This document shows positions 13,743 to 23,820 of a stretch of 41,568 bases of DNA, piece after piece; within the stretch, counting starts at the first letter, position 1; every line of letters starts with the position of its first letter. The notes under the pieces are model-generated. The model did no database searches and was not told where the DNA came from. It saw only the letters and a program-made list of their open reading frames with translations. Both the position numbers and the translations under genes were made by a program. This stretch comes from a virus. The stretch is taken from IMG/VR virus record IMGVR_UViG_3300021963_000249, positions 1 to 41,568 of that record, one strand, 5' to 3'.

Positions 13743-16700
13743 TTGCCGTCATTCTTTTTTATATCATCAATATCATCTTTAAGATCTTTAATAGATTCAA
13801 TGAGTAGAGGGATCAATTTATCATATTTAACTGTTAGATAATCATTATCTGCTGGTGCAGGAGCAGAAGCTTCTGGCAATACATTTTTGACAATTTGAGC
13901 AGATACACCAGAATGTCTCTTATTTGGATCAAATCCCAATCTTTCACCAATTTCATTGAAATTGTAAGTAAAACCATCTAGTTTTTCTAATTTATCGAGA
14001 GCATTTTCAATTGGTTTGATATTTTCTTTCAGTCTCTCATCGGAAACTAGTCCAATAATATCATCACCAGCAACTATGTCACCTGTAACTATTAAATCTC
14101 CACCTCCAGTTATTGTTCCACCACCTGGTGCTGGTGGAACGTATGCTGGTCCAGCAGCACCAGATCCAACATATGCCTGATTTCCTGGTAAAACTCCCCC
14201 AGAGAACACATAATAAACTTCGGTTGATACTTGTTTAAATTCACCGTTAAAAGCAGTGATTTCCATATCATCCCAACCATACGTTCCATCACTATCTGTA
14301 AGTTGTAATTTTTTTGAGTTAGATGGATCAACTCTTAATTTTATAGTTTTTAATTTATCATAAGTAAGTTCACTCCTTGCACCAACTTTATAATAACCTG
14401 TTTTAATGTTCAATTCATAAGTAGCAGCATTTTCATCAAATTTTTTAATACCTAAAATTTCTATCTTGTGAATAAGACTAGAACTATTCGTTATAATAAA
14501 TCGTTCATTCGCTCCAAAATTACTAGCAATACCATAAGTTGAAGTAAAACTGGGGTTTGGTGTTCCGTTTCTAGTTGTAACTTCTTTAATTATTTTTACT
14601 GCTCTACCCATCACAGAAAATGGTACTTCCCATGCCGAGTCATTTGGACTGTCTCCCGGTCTAGTTCCAATAAAGAAATTAGAACTGCTTTGACTTTGTA
14701 TATTATTTCTCAAATAAGTTTTTAAGTCTACACTATTCATGTCTCTATTATTTTGGCAGAAACATGCAATTAATCCTGCTGCAACAGGTGTTGCTGCACT
14801 AGTTCCATTAAAATACTGATCATGATATACAATACTTGGTTCTGGTTGAACTGCACTTTGATAGTCCTGTATTACCGGTGTGCCCCTAGTTGGATTTCCA
14901 CAGGAATCAAATCGGGGAATAGGTTCTTCTTGTGGAGGAAATACAACAGGATCATCTATTATTGGTACTAATCTAATGCCAGCAGTAAGAGTACCATCAC
15001 CAGGAGCATAGAAATCTATCCCACTACCCTTAGTACTATAATCCACCCCCCAATTGCTGCCAAGATAATCATCTGCTCTTGCTAGTCTTTCTTTACCAGT
15101 TCCAGCAGAAAGGTATGTTGAGTTGGTTTCTTGAAATCTTGCCGGCGGTGTCCCCTGCGGAATCCCAGAAAAACTCTCTATTGATGTTGATCCAGTATAT
15201 TCATCATCAATTGCACCAATAATGAAAGTTTTAAATCTTTCTGTTTGACCATCAGTATATCCTATTTGTGCTGGATATCCTGGCCTATTGAAGTAGAATT
15301 TTTCGCCAGCACTGTTTTCAAAAATGTTATCAAAATCTTCATCTGTTGGAGTTCCCAAGTAACTTGAAGAATTACCACCAGCACAAACAAAATGGACGCC
15401 ACTTGATATTAATTCCTTTCCGGCAATTAAATATGATGCATCTTCAAAAAATAGTTCAAATTGTTTATTACGACTCGACAAAAATTTTGGAATCTCCGGA
15501 GAGTTTTGAAAATCAATCTCGAGCTTCTTGTATCTTTTTCCAGTACTCTGATCTATTATGTCGTTATCTCTTTTTATTTTAAAATTAAAGAACCCAGATG
15601 TAGTTCTATACTTGTAAAAAGCTCTTCCAGTCGTATCAGTTTTAGATGGATCTGCATATGGATAACCAAGCACTGGATCAGAATATGGTGAAAGTAAAAT
15701 TAGACTTATATTCGATGATGTTCCCCAACTATTTGAACTTACTGTTGGATTTTTTGTTCCAAATTTAGGATTTACTGGTTTATATTTGTGAAATATTTTT
15801 TGAATATCAAATACGGATTGCTGATCAATACTTCTTAGGAGACCACTGGAACTAAAACCCAGAGTTAAAGTCCATTTGTTTGAGTTGAATGCCCATCCAA
15901 AGTTTTTTCCATATGTGAGAGATGCACAAGGAGTTCCATGATCACCTGGGCGTTCGAACGCCCCGATAGCGGGAGGAACAGAAATTGCATTTTCTCCACA
16001 GGTGTTTTTTCTTGTATATCCTTGTGGTATGGGAATTGATCCAAAATCTGGAAAAGATGAAGATCTAAATTGTGGTCCACTCCACCAATCTCTTGCTACT
16101 TGTTCTTTTGGTACTGTTGTTCCATCCCATCTTTTTTCCAAACGATTTATTGGATCAACATCAAACCATTCGGGATCCAGATAGTATGGAGCGTCTAATA
16201 CAAGATCTAATAGACCACATCTACCATGCCTTGATAAAACATTTCCATAAACATAGTTTGGTGGATCAAAATATTCTTTACCAGATGATGATGCAGTAAA
16301 TTCCGGATGACCATAGAAAAATCCATTATCAACAACGATAACATCTATATCTGTTCCATCTGTGCTATAATCTATATCTTGAAATTTTACATCAAGAGAA
16401 TTTGATGAAAACTGATTTTGTTCTGATGTACATCTTAGTATTTGATATCCAACTCTATTTTGCTCTGCTGAAAATCTTGGATCAAATTTTTGATAATATG
16501 GTATTGACCATTCCCAATATCCAGCATTTACTGTGCTCCCATCATTGGCAAGCTTCAACAACTCCCCACAACTATCCTTTGATTGATTAAAACGCCTTAA
16601 TGATCTATAGTTTCTAACAGATTTACCAAATCTTTTAATATATGGTTCAATCTTCGGAGCAGATTCTGGGTGATAATATATGTCCAAATCAACTAATAAA

Positions 16701-16906
16701 ATACGATCACTTTGCCTTAAAAGTTCTGCCTCATCATCTGTCATCAAATAAGTGCTTCTAGTCTTACTATGTTTAATATCATTTACACATTCTATTGATC
16801 TTTCTGGAATGTTGTCTTCCAGAGTACCATCTTGCATTAGTAGTTTATGAACTACTTTCCAATCTTCTGGTGTTTTTGCTACGATTTGGTAATGATTTTT
16901 TTCCAT
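13739..16906 (-). CDS. Tail fibre with subtilisin-like protease and C-terminal S74 chaperone
   Basis: 1055 aa. Residues 1-75 resemble a propeptide (YQIVAKTPEDWKVVHKLL). Residues about 175-745 are an S8 subtilase with the complete triad: Asp193 (VVDNGF), His323 (GDHGTPCAS) and Ser703 (FNGTSAATPVAAG). The oxyanion Asn512 is in VCAGGN. Residues 750-930 are a beta-rich linker. The C-terminal 100 residues are an intramolecular chaperone (Peptidase_S74) with SDERLKEN at 955-962, where fibre proteins self-cleave before the Ser. No Sec signal peptide is seen. Inferred: a virion enzyme that digests host surface or S-layer protein, or processes virion proteins. AGGATA precedes the ATG. Confidence 0.85.
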   Translation of the reverse strand: MEKNHYQIVAKTPEDWKVVHKLLMQDGTLEDNIPERSIECVNDIKHSKTRSTYLMTDDEAELLRQSDRILLVDLDIYYHPESAPKIEPYIKRFGKSVRNYRSLRRFNQSKDSCGELLKLANDGSTVNAGYWEWSIPYYQKFDPRFSAEQNRVGYQILRCTSEQNQFSSNSLDVKFQDIDYSTDGTDIDVIVVDNGFFYGHPEFTASSSGKEYFDPPNYVYGNVLSRHGRCGLLDLVLDAPYYLDPEWFDVDPINRLEKRWDGTTVPKEQVARDWWSGPQFRSSSFPDFGSIPIPQGYTRKNTCGENAISVPPAIGAFERPGDHGTPCASLTYGKNFGWAFNSNKWTLTLGFSSSGLLRSIDQQSVFDIQKIFHKYKPVNPKFGTKNPTVSSNSWGTSSNISLILLSPYSDPVLGYPYADPSKTDTTGRAFYKYRTTSGFFNFKIKRDNDIIDQSTGKRYKKLEIDFQNSPEIPKFLSSRNKQFELFFEDASYLIAGKELISSGVHFVCAGGNSSSYLGTPTDEDFDNIFENSAGEKFYFNRPGYPAQIGYTDGQTERFKTFIIGAIDDEYTGSTSIESFSGIPQGTPPARFQETNSTYLSAGTGKERLARADDYLGSNWGVDYSTKGSGIDFYAPGDGTLTAGIRLVPIIDDPVVFPPQEEPIPRFDSCGNPTRGTPVIQDYQSAVQPEPSIVYHDQYFNGTSAATPVAAGLIACFCQNNRDMNSVDLKTYLRNNIQSQSSSNFFIGTRPGDSPNDSAWEVPFSVMGRAVKIIKEVTTRNGTPNPSFTSTYGIASNFGANERFIITNSSSLIHKIEILGIKKFDENAATYELNIKTGYYKVGARSELTYDKLKTIKLRVDPSNSKKLQLTDSDGTYGWDDMEITAFNGEFKQVSTEVYYVFSGGVLPGNQAYVGSGAAGPAYVPPAPGGGTITGGGDLIVTGDIVAGDDIIGLVSDERLKENIKPIENALDKLEKLDGFTYNFNEIGERLGFDPNKRHSGVSAQIVKNVLPEASAPAPADNDYLTVKYDKLIPLLIESIKDLKDDIDDIKKNDGK

Positions 16907-16918
16907 ATTTTTATCCTA

Positions 16919-19900
16919 TCACTTAGAGTTTTTAAGATCTTCAATTTCTTGCTTTAGTTCCTTAATTGCTTCTATGAGTAGTGGAACTAATTTATCATAT
17001 TTAACTGCCATATAAGTATTATCGAGCATCGCTGGTGCTGTTGCTTCTGGAAGAACTGCAAAAACATCTTGTGCAGATACTCCTGCGTGTGAAGTATTTG
17101 TATCATATCCAAGTGATGCACCAACTTCATTGAATGTATAAGTAAATCCTCTCAGAGACATAACTTTATCGAGAGCATTTTCAATTGGTTTGATATTTTC
17201 TTTTAATCTAATATCGGAAGCAAATGCAGTAATATCACCGCCTGCAATAATCTGACCAGAAATTGAAACCGATGCTCCACTAATATTTCCAGTAACTGCA
17301 AGACTTGCGCCGGTGATAGCGCCAGTTGCTGCCATTTTTCCAGTAACTTCAACACCATCTGTGACTGTTTTAATTTTTTCAGATCCATCATAATGCAATG
17401 TAACAGATCCGTTTTCTTGAAATAATGCTAATTGTTCAGTGTTTGCAGCATTCTTCACACTCAATGTATTAGTCTGAACAATTAGGCTTCCAGTACCAGA
17501 ATCTGCTATGTAACTATTTGAACCATCATGATAGATTGTTAAATCATCACTAGTTCCTAGTTTTAATAGACCATTATCATTTAGTTTAACGTTTGCTTTG
17601 AATAATGAATCATCATCAACAGTCAATTGCCCACAAATATTAACATCACCACCAATACCTACACCACCAGCAACAACAAGTGCTCCTGTTGTGCAACTTG
17701 TTGATTGTGTTGTATTTCTAAAATCAACACGTCCATTAACTCTCAAATTATTATTGAGAATTAACGCTCTATTCATTCTAATGTCGCCGTTAAAGGTGAC
17801 TGGTCCATCAAATTGTGAAAGAATCTGACCCGAGTTGCCACCTTCAACAAGAATTCTTTCTTTAACAATAACTTCATCAAATACAACACTCAGTCTGTTT
17901 GGATCCTCACCAGTAATTGTTGGTGTTGGAACATCAAATGTTGTTTGTTCGCCTGATTGTGCAGAATACTTGACGTTTCCAATATAGAAATCGCCATCAC
18001 TATTCATACCAGTGTACAGAACTGATCCACAAGAGGTTTCTTGTGATGATGCAAGATAATCTTCTTTCTCACTCAGAGTCTTAACTTGGACTTGTGGTAA
18101 ACCAGTTGAGTAGTTACCAGGACCATATCCAAGATATTCAAATGTGTGACCAGAAGCACGAATGATTGAAGGTCTGCGGAATTCAACAGGAGTTAGTTTA
18201 ATCTTCTTAATTAAAGATCCAGAAACGTGTGATTCGATAATAGTTCCCATCGAACCACGAATGACTTGGATCTGATTAGATCCTGCACCAGTGAGAGTGC
18301 TTGCTTTGACTCTCATAATTTCATTGCCAATTTGAATGTAAGATCCTAGTGGGAATCTAGACATTGTGCCGATGCCAGCGCCAGGAAGATCAATAATGAA
18401 TTGTTCTTCTGTCGTGATTGTCTGCCCAAGAATCAAGGTTTCATTATCAAAAATTGATAGAGATCTTACACCAAGATTCTCACCAAGATTATCTGCACTT
18501 GCGCTGTTTGCAGACATACCATGCTTCAATGCCCAAGCAGCAGTTGGAAGTGAAGTTGGAAGTTTAATTGTAAATTCATTAGGACTATTAACATTATTGA
18601 CAACGTAATCGCCAAGATTGTTATTATTACTGTCAAGAATTCTTAAAGCATTTCCTGCAAGTAGTCCGTGAGGTGAATTTAATGATTGATATGTTCCAAT
18701 ACCAGTAGTACCACTACCACTGAAATGTAATTGAGAAATTGTTACTGCTGGTCCAAGATTAATTACATATTGATTTGCAACGGCAACAGGATCACCTGCT
18801 GTTTTTGCAATTGAAATAGCATTCTTATTTGAAGTGTCAGTAATTCTAAAATATCCACCAGCAGTTGTTCCAATACCTGTAACTTGGACATAATTTCCAG
18901 TCGCTGTTGAAATACCAGCAGTATTGATGAGAATATTTGCCTGAGGTGTACCACCAATAACACTACTATCAAAATAGAGTTGCTCACCATTAGTATATCC
19001 AGATCCACCTTCAACAATTGTTGCTGCTGTTACTGCACCACCGCTTACAGTTACATTTGCAGTTGCGCCATCCCAAACAGCAGATGAAGGTGCTGCATTA
19101 CTGTTGAAAAGTCTTACATTATAATATGTTCCATTAGTGTGTCCAGATCCACCATTTAAAGTTGTATATTGTCTAACACCTGCTAATTGATGCTCACTAT
19201 CAAGAGTAAGTGTTGCAGAAGTTGGACTATTTGAAACTGCGGTTATCTTTTTAGCGTATGAGAACTTTTCTACAAACCTATCAATAGTCTCTCTTGTTAT
19301 ACTTCTCTTTAAATCATTAGTGACAACATCTCCGAGAGGGAATCTCTTAGCAAAGGTTTTTGCTGATGGAGGATTGTCATTGTAATTATCTCTATCTTGC
19401 TGTGGATAAAGATCTGTAACTTTTTGAGAATACTTATAGTCAGTAAACTCAGATGATACTGCATTTGCAGAGTTAAGAACATATAGGTAATAGACACCAT
19501 CTTGAATATTGTAGATATATGGTGTAACTACTTCTGATCTATAAACATAAAGATTGTCAAAAAGATCATTTCTTGTAAATCTTGGAAGATCTTTTGATCT
19601 TACATTTATATTACTGGTGAAAGTTCCTGGATTGTGAGTGATATTGAATATATCAATAGCACTATACGTGAAAGTTTTATCATTGATAATGGAATTTACT
19701 GTAAATACTCCATTATATCCAACATTATTTGTTGCGGAAGTATTAGTTGTACTTACAACATTATTAACAATAATCTTATCACCTGTTTTTAAATTATGTG
19801 TCGCATCTGACCGTACTGTAACAAGTTTAGTTCCAGAGTCATATGTGCAAGTAGTAATGAATTTTGGATTACGATTGTAGTGGTAGTCTGAAGTTGTGAT

Positions 19901-22417
19901 TGTAGTTTTGGTAAAATCAGCATCTTCTCTAACATTTGTAGAGCTCGAATCTTGAATGATAAATCCTTCGCTAGGTGCTCTACCATTTACGAGTTCTTTT
20001 GGAACAACATAACGAAGTTTGTAGATTTTTTCATCTAAACTTCTATCATCTTCTTTTCTTAGAACATAAGAAATCTCAGTTTCAGGAGTTGTGAGAGTGT
20101 TAATATATTGATATAATGCACTATTTGCATTAGTATGAACAAACCACTGTCCTTGATTTGAATCCCATTGAATTGGATGCCCCAATTCACCAGCTTCTTT
20201 ATCACAAACTCTACTTTCAATTCTAAGTTGCTCACCACCGTAACTTGTAATTGCTAGTGGAATTTGTGCAGAAGCATTGGTTCTAGAAGCAGCGATCTGA
20301 ATTTGTGTTGCACCCAAAGAGGTCTTCTTCTCAGAAGTTATTGCATAGTAAAGAACATTCTCTTCAAGACCTTCTGGAAGATCTCCAGTTTCACTGAAGA
20401 TTTTAATAGATTCACCATTTTTAAGGGAATGCCCACCAGTAATAGTATAAACAGTGCCATTAGAGTTATTTTCTAATCTTGTACTGTAAACCTTTGCAGA
20501 ACTATCGGTTCCAGAAATAGTTGGTGATCCAGAAGTAACTGGACCATTGGTCATTAAAATATTTGCAAAATTCGAGTTGCTATCAACATAAACACGATCA
20601 TTGATTCTAGCACCAATTCTATAACCTTGTGAAATAACTGGTGGTGGAATATCTTGGTTGGTATATCCTAAAAGATAGAGATGGTTGTTAATTCCAACTG
20701 CTTTTGTTTTTGTGACATCAAATTGAACCCATTCAATGGTAGAATCTTGACTGACAATTGCTCTTGGAGCAACAATAGATGTTACATAACCTTTATTATC
20801 TTTGTCAAATGCTGCTGCTTTGAATCCATCAGCAAATAGGGAAATTTGACCAAAGTTTGAGTTGGAGTTGGTAATAGATCCATCTCCACCACTCTTGGAA
20901 TCAAAGTGTCTAGTAAATCCAATCGCAAACACGGAAACAATCTGAATGAATGCATCATTCGTAAACTTAATGTGAGATGTTTCCCATCCCTTTCTATAAA
21001 TCGCCTCAGGATCTAAGTGATATACAAATGCCTGATTAGTTGATGATGATTGTGATGAAAGTGCTTCTCCTGTGACTTTTGTTATTCCAATACTATCAAA
21101 AGTTCTATTTGTTGGATTATACTTTGCAAATGCACGATCATCTTTTTGTAGCGAGACCGCAGTATACTGTGCAACAACCATCGAACGGAAACCTGCTGCC
21201 TTGCTTCCATCGGCGTGCATACCCTGCATACCCCAAACTGATCTCAACGAACAGTTAAAGATGTATGGAGATGCACCAGAAACGGTATCGGTTTCAATAA
21301 TAACTGCACCAGTTGGACCAGGAGCAAGTCCAGCAGCAGGACCAGCAGGAAGATTTGCTCTTACACTTAGAAGTGTGTATGTAAAAACAGTTTCACTAAC
21401 TACTTGTGCAACTTTTGTGGAAATATTGTAATCGTTTACATTAATTCCACGAATTTTAATCGGAGTTCCTGCTGTTAATCCATGTGGAACCTGAGTAGTG
21501 ACGGTTACAACAGTTCCAGGAGAAGCTCCATCACCAGAAATGATGTTTGAAATTGCAATAGGATCCGCAGCAAATGCGCCAACGATTTCCCATTCAGGTC
21601 TCTGTTTTGAGAAAGAACCTGGTTCTGCTGGATATTTTTGATCGATCTCTCTACCAGATGCTCTATTAAAAGCATTACTGACCTTGCTATAATACATATC
21701 AAGATCAGTGATTGCATAACCAGTTGGAATATTTACACCATCTGCATATTCAAATACAGTTAACTTATGGTGTGAAAATGTAGGTCTTGATTGATTATTT
21801 TGCGAAAAATCACTTGGATCTGTATATACTAACCCAAGTTCATTACCATCAAAAATAGAAAATTGCCAGAAATAACAAGCACCAGTAATTCTAAAAATAG
21901 CACTTGTTGGTGCATTAGGATCAGTTGGATTTGGAACATATTTTGGACGAATCTTAGTCTTTCTTAAATCTAGACCAACAATCGATGTTCCTCTTGGTAC
22001 AACAGCACCACCATTGATACTGTTGAATTTATAAAGAACGTTATTTTCCTGAGTTAAGTCAAAATTGCTGTTTAGAGTTAATGATAGTTCTGCACCAGCG
22101 AACATTTCTGTTCCACTAGGGGTTACTGCGGTTGCAACACCACCATTATCCTTGATGGCATAACCAGGTCTGTTATCAACTAAGTGCTCACCAGGAAACA
22201 ACAGAATTGTAGTTTTTTCTGTAATATCATTATCATTACCTCTCAGATATGAGAATCTTGCCGACTCAATCAGAGCTCTTTGAATCGTTTTAAAAGGCTT
22301 TGTTAATGAGTTACCTTGATTTTCAACACCATCAGTAGCATCAAGATCATTAGGATTAACATAGAGAATACGACCTTCTGTATTCTTGATAAAATTCTCT
22401 AACTTATTAAGAGGCAT
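16919..22417 (-). CDS. Giant structural/tail-fibre protein with C-terminal S74 chaperone
   Basis: 1832 aa, starting MPLNKLENFIKNTEGRILY. The N-terminal ~400 residues look like a right-handed beta-helix of the pectate-lyase type (LTKPFKTIQRALIESARFS, GTSIVGLDLRKTKIRP). The middle contains multiple beta-rich repeats (VPHGLTAGTPIKI; SPHGLLAGNALRI; THNLKTGDKIIV), each like a small fibre module. The last 100 residues are an S74 intramolecular chaperone with SDIRLKEN at 1734-1741, a close paralogue of the end of the subtilisin fibre. Such chaperones trimerise the fibre and are cleaved off. Probably a major tail fibre or whisker-like fibre. A late promoter lies upstream at 22451. Confidence 0.85.
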   Translation of the reverse strand: MPLNKLENFIKNTEGRILYVNPNDLDATDGVENQGNSLTKPFKTIQRALIESARFSYLRGNDNDITEKTTILLFPGEHLVDNRPGYAIKDNGGVATAVTPSGTEMFAGAELSLTLNSNFDLTQENNVLYKFNSINGGAVVPRGTSIVGLDLRKTKIRPKYVPNPTDPNAPTSAIFRITGACYFWQFSIFDGNELGLVYTDPSDFSQNNQSRPTFSHHKLTVFEYADGVNIPTGYAITDLDMYYSKVSNAFNRASGREIDQKYPAEPGSFSKQRPEWEIVGAFAADPIAISNIISGDGASPGTVVTVTTQVPHGLTAGTPIKIRGINVNDYNISTKVAQVVSETVFTYTLLSVRANLPAGPAAGLAPGPTGAVIIETDTVSGASPYIFNCSLRSVWGMQGMHADGSKAAGFRSMVVAQYTAVSLQKDDRAFAKYNPTNRTFDSIGITKVTGEALSSQSSSTNQAFVYHLDPEAIYRKGWETSHIKFTNDAFIQIVSVFAIGFTRHFDSKSGGDGSITNSNSNFGQISLFADGFKAAAFDKDNKGYVTSIVAPRAIVSQDSTIEWVQFDVTKTKAVGINNHLYLLGYTNQDIPPPVISQGYRIGARINDRVYVDSNSNFANILMTNGPVTSGSPTISGTDSSAKVYSTRLENNSNGTVYTITGGHSLKNGESIKIFSETGDLPEGLEENVLYYAITSEKKTSLGATQIQIAASRTNASAQIPLAITSYGGEQLRIESRVCDKEAGELGHPIQWDSNQGQWFVHTNANSALYQYINTLTTPETEISYVLRKEDDRSLDEKIYKLRYVVPKELVNGRAPSEGFIIQDSSSTNVREDADFTKTTITTSDYHYNRNPKFITTCTYDSGTKLVTVRSDATHNLKTGDKIIVNNVVSTTNTSATNNVGYNGVFTVNSIINDKTFTYSAIDIFNITHNPGTFTSNINVRSKDLPRFTRNDLFDNLYVYRSEVVTPYIYNIQDGVYYLYVLNSANAVSSEFTDYKYSQKVTDLYPQQDRDNYNDNPPSAKTFAKRFPLGDVVTNDLKRSITRETIDRFVEKFSYAKKITAVSNSPTSATLTLDSEHQLAGVRQYTTLNGGSGHTNGTYYNVRLFNSNAAPSSAVWDGATANVTVSGGAVTAATIVEGGSGYTNGEQLYFDSSVIGGTPQANILINTAGISTATGNYVQVTGIGTTAGGYFRITDTSNKNAISIAKTAGDPVAVANQYVINLGPAVTISQLHFSGSGTTGIGTYQSLNSPHGLLAGNALRILDSNNNNLGDYVVNNVNSPNEFTIKLPTSLPTAAWALKHGMSANSASADNLGENLGVRSLSIFDNETLILGQTITTEEQFIIDLPGAGIGTMSRFPLGSYIQIGNEIMRVKASTLTGAGSNQIQVIRGSMGTIIESHVSGSLIKKIKLTPVEFRRPSIIRASGHTFEYLGYGPGNYSTGLPQVQVKTLSEKEDYLASSQETSCGSVLYTGMNSDGDFYIGNVKYSAQSGEQTTFDVPTPTITGEDPNRLSVVFDEVIVKERILVEGGNSGQILSQFDGPVTFNGDIRMNRALILNNNLRVNGRVDFRNTTQSTSCTTGALVVAGGVGIGGDVNICGQLTVDDDSLFKANVKLNDNGLLKLGTSDDLTIYHDGSNSYIADSGTGSLIVQTNTLSVKNAANTEQLALFQENGSVTLHYDGSEKIKTVTDGVEVTGKMAATGAITGASLAVTGNISGASVSISGQIIAGGDITAFASDIRLKENIKPIENALDKVMSLRGFTYTFNEVGASLGYDTNTSHAGVSAQDVFAVLPEATAPAMLDNTYMAVKYDKLVPLLIEAIKELKQEIEDLKNSK

Positions 22418-22449
22418 CGGATTATATTCGCCAGAAATATTTCTATCTT

Positions 22450-23001
22450 TTATTTATCCCAGTAAATTTTACTTACCTTTGGCAAAATATCAAAGGCAAT
22501 AACAGTTCTTGTTTTAGTTGATTTGTTTTGGGGAACATAGTGTAAAGTATAAGATGGAACTATTACAATTGTTCCTTCTTTAATGTTTCTGAAATATCCA
22601 AATGTTGTCTCATCGGTTATAGGATCTTGCCAAGGTGCTATAAAATGAGTTGGTTTGTGAACTTCTGGGTCATATTCTAAGTACAAAACACCAGAAAATC
22701 CACGAGATCGGTGATTGTGAACATATTGATCATCACCTTGCTTATACTTAACTGCCCAACAGTCAGTTACTGTACAATTTACATTTATTTCTTCACAAAA
22801 TTTTTCTAGTTCTGGTCTAATAATATCGACAAAATATTTGAGGTAGTTATTATTGTTTGTTTGTCTATCAGTCTCAAAATTTTGAAGATCAGTTCTTATA
22901 AAGTTTTGATCGTTCAATTTACTAATTATTTTTTGTTTTTTATTGTTCCAATCACTAATTTGGTAATGAAATGATGGATACTCAAAAATAGGAAATTTCA
23001 T
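22450..23001 (-). CDS. 2OG-Fe(II) oxygenase, third copy
   Basis: 183 aa. Ligand candidates are H95-N-H97 (QYVHNHRSRGFSG) and H154 (PSYTLHYVP), with Arg165 (KTRTVIAFDI) for 2-oxoglutarate. The KEGTIVIVPSYTLHYVP strand is the same fold signature as in the oxygenase at 9030-9668, though overall similarity is low. It lies between tail-fibre genes, suggesting hydroxylation of a fibre or another structural protein, or a role in host modification. Substrate unknown. Confidence 0.85.
   Translation of the reverse strand: MKFPIFEYPSFHYQISDWNNKKQKIISKLNDQNFIRTDLQNFETDRQTNNNNYLKYFVDIIRPELEKFCEEINVNCTVTDCWAVKYKQGDDQYVHNHRSRGFSGVLYLEYDPEVHKPTHFIAPWQDPITDETTFGYFRNIKEGTIVIVPSYTLHYVPQNKSTKTRTVIAFDILPKVSKIYWDK
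22451..22457 (-). promoter_or_regulatory. Late promoter ATAAATA
   Basis: Minus-strand GGGATAAATAAAAG, 34 nt before the ATG of the 1832-aa fibre gene and overlapping the stop codon of the upstream oxygenase gene. Confidence 0.65.
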
Positions 23002-23015
23002 TTTATAAAACTATT

Positions 23016-23321
23016 TTAAATTGGAAAGTCTTCATCATTATAATCTATTTCTACATCTTCTGGCATATCTTCTGGGTTTTCTAATTCAACTGGGAAGAGA
23101 CACGGATGTACTTCTTCATCAATGAGATAGAAAGAATTTTTATATAAATCTTCTGGATCAAATGTACGATTTTTATCTGCTTCTCTACAAAGATCTAAAT
23201 CGTATAAGTGACCATATGGTAGTTCATCGAAAGTAAATGGAATATGATTGATAAAATACATCTTTACTATCATACTGCCATTGTTATACCAGCAGTATGC
23301 AGTGTCAATTCTATAAGACAT
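23016..23321 (-). CDS. Hypothetical acidic protein
   Basis: 101 aa, starting MSYRIDTAYCWYNNGSMIV. An aromatic beta-type N-terminal half is followed by an acidic C-terminal tail (NPEDMPEDVEIDYNDEDFPI). It has its own ATAAATA late promoter at 23342 and sits between the HNH gene and an oxygenase. No family recognised; late expression suggests a virion or assembly role. Confidence 0.65.
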   Translation of the reverse strand: MSYRIDTAYCWYNNGSMIVKMYFINHIPFTFDELPYGHLYDLDLCREADKNRTFDPEDLYKNSFYLIDEEVHPCLFPVELENPEDMPEDVEIDYNDEDFPI

Positions 23322-23341
23322 AGGGGTTTTCCCATATCTCT

Positions 23342-23348
23342 TATTTAT
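23342..23348 (-). promoter_or_regulatory. Late promoter ATAAATA
   Basis: Minus-strand AAAATAAATAAGAG, 21 nt before the ATG at 23321, overlapping the stop codon of the HNH gene. Same core as the other structural late promoters. Confidence 0.65.
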
Positions 23349-23818
23349 TTTTTATTCTTACCCCTGTAAGTGTCAGTTTGTGCGTGGCAGTTGGGGCACA
23401 AAATACGAAGATTTTCTAAACGATTATCGTGATGGTTGCCGTTTATGTGATCAAGTTCAATCGGTGCTGGTTGTCCGTTCCATTCAGTTATACCACAACA
23501 TTCACACTTATGTTGTTTGAGACCTTCTGCAATTAATCTTTTTCTTAAACTGTTTGATGTGATTATAAATTCACAATCTAACTTCAAATATTCTTGAATA
23601 TCTCTTCTTGGTCCAAATGCTTTTCCTTTATTCCACGCTTTTGGATCAGTAAAATGATCTATTGATATATTAAGTTCTTTTACTCTATCGTGAAAACATT
23701 TGTAATTTCCACCTGCTGCTTTTAAATTTAACTTCAATAAAACTTCTCTTATTGATTGTGAAGTTTTAATCGCATCAACAAACTCTTCATTTGTTGACTT
23801 ATATCCATTTCTCAACAT
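23345..23818 (-). CDS. HNH homing endonuclease next to intron-split tRNA-Leu
   Basis: 157 aa. Residues about 8-75 form the helical DNA-binding part common to free-standing phage HNH enzymes (NEEFVDAIKTSQSIREVLLKL, then NYKCFHDRVKEL). The C-terminal HNH/zinc module is C105-x2-C108, the DH pair at 123-124 (IELDHINGNHHDN), Asn132 (DNRLENL) and C141-x2-C144 with His145. These enzymes nick or cut DNA and promote transfer of their own gene or a linked intron. It is 46 nt downstream of a tRNA-Leu gene with an ORF-less group I intron. It has its own TATAAATA promoter, flanked by an 11-bp inverted repeat. Confidence 0.9.
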   Translation of the reverse strand: MLRNGYKSTNEEFVDAIKTSQSIREVLLKLNLKAAGGNYKCFHDRVKELNISIDHFTDPKAWNKGKAFGPRRDIQEYLKLDCEFIITSNSLRKRLIAEGLKQHKCECCGITEWNGQPAPIELDHINGNHHDNRLENLRILCPNCHAQTDTYRGKNKK

Positions 23819-23820
23819 TT

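Noticed and set aside
16919-22417. Beta-helix region considered as a polysaccharide lyase
   Set aside because: The fold-type sequence is visible but no catalytic residues of a lyase can be identified; kept as structural.
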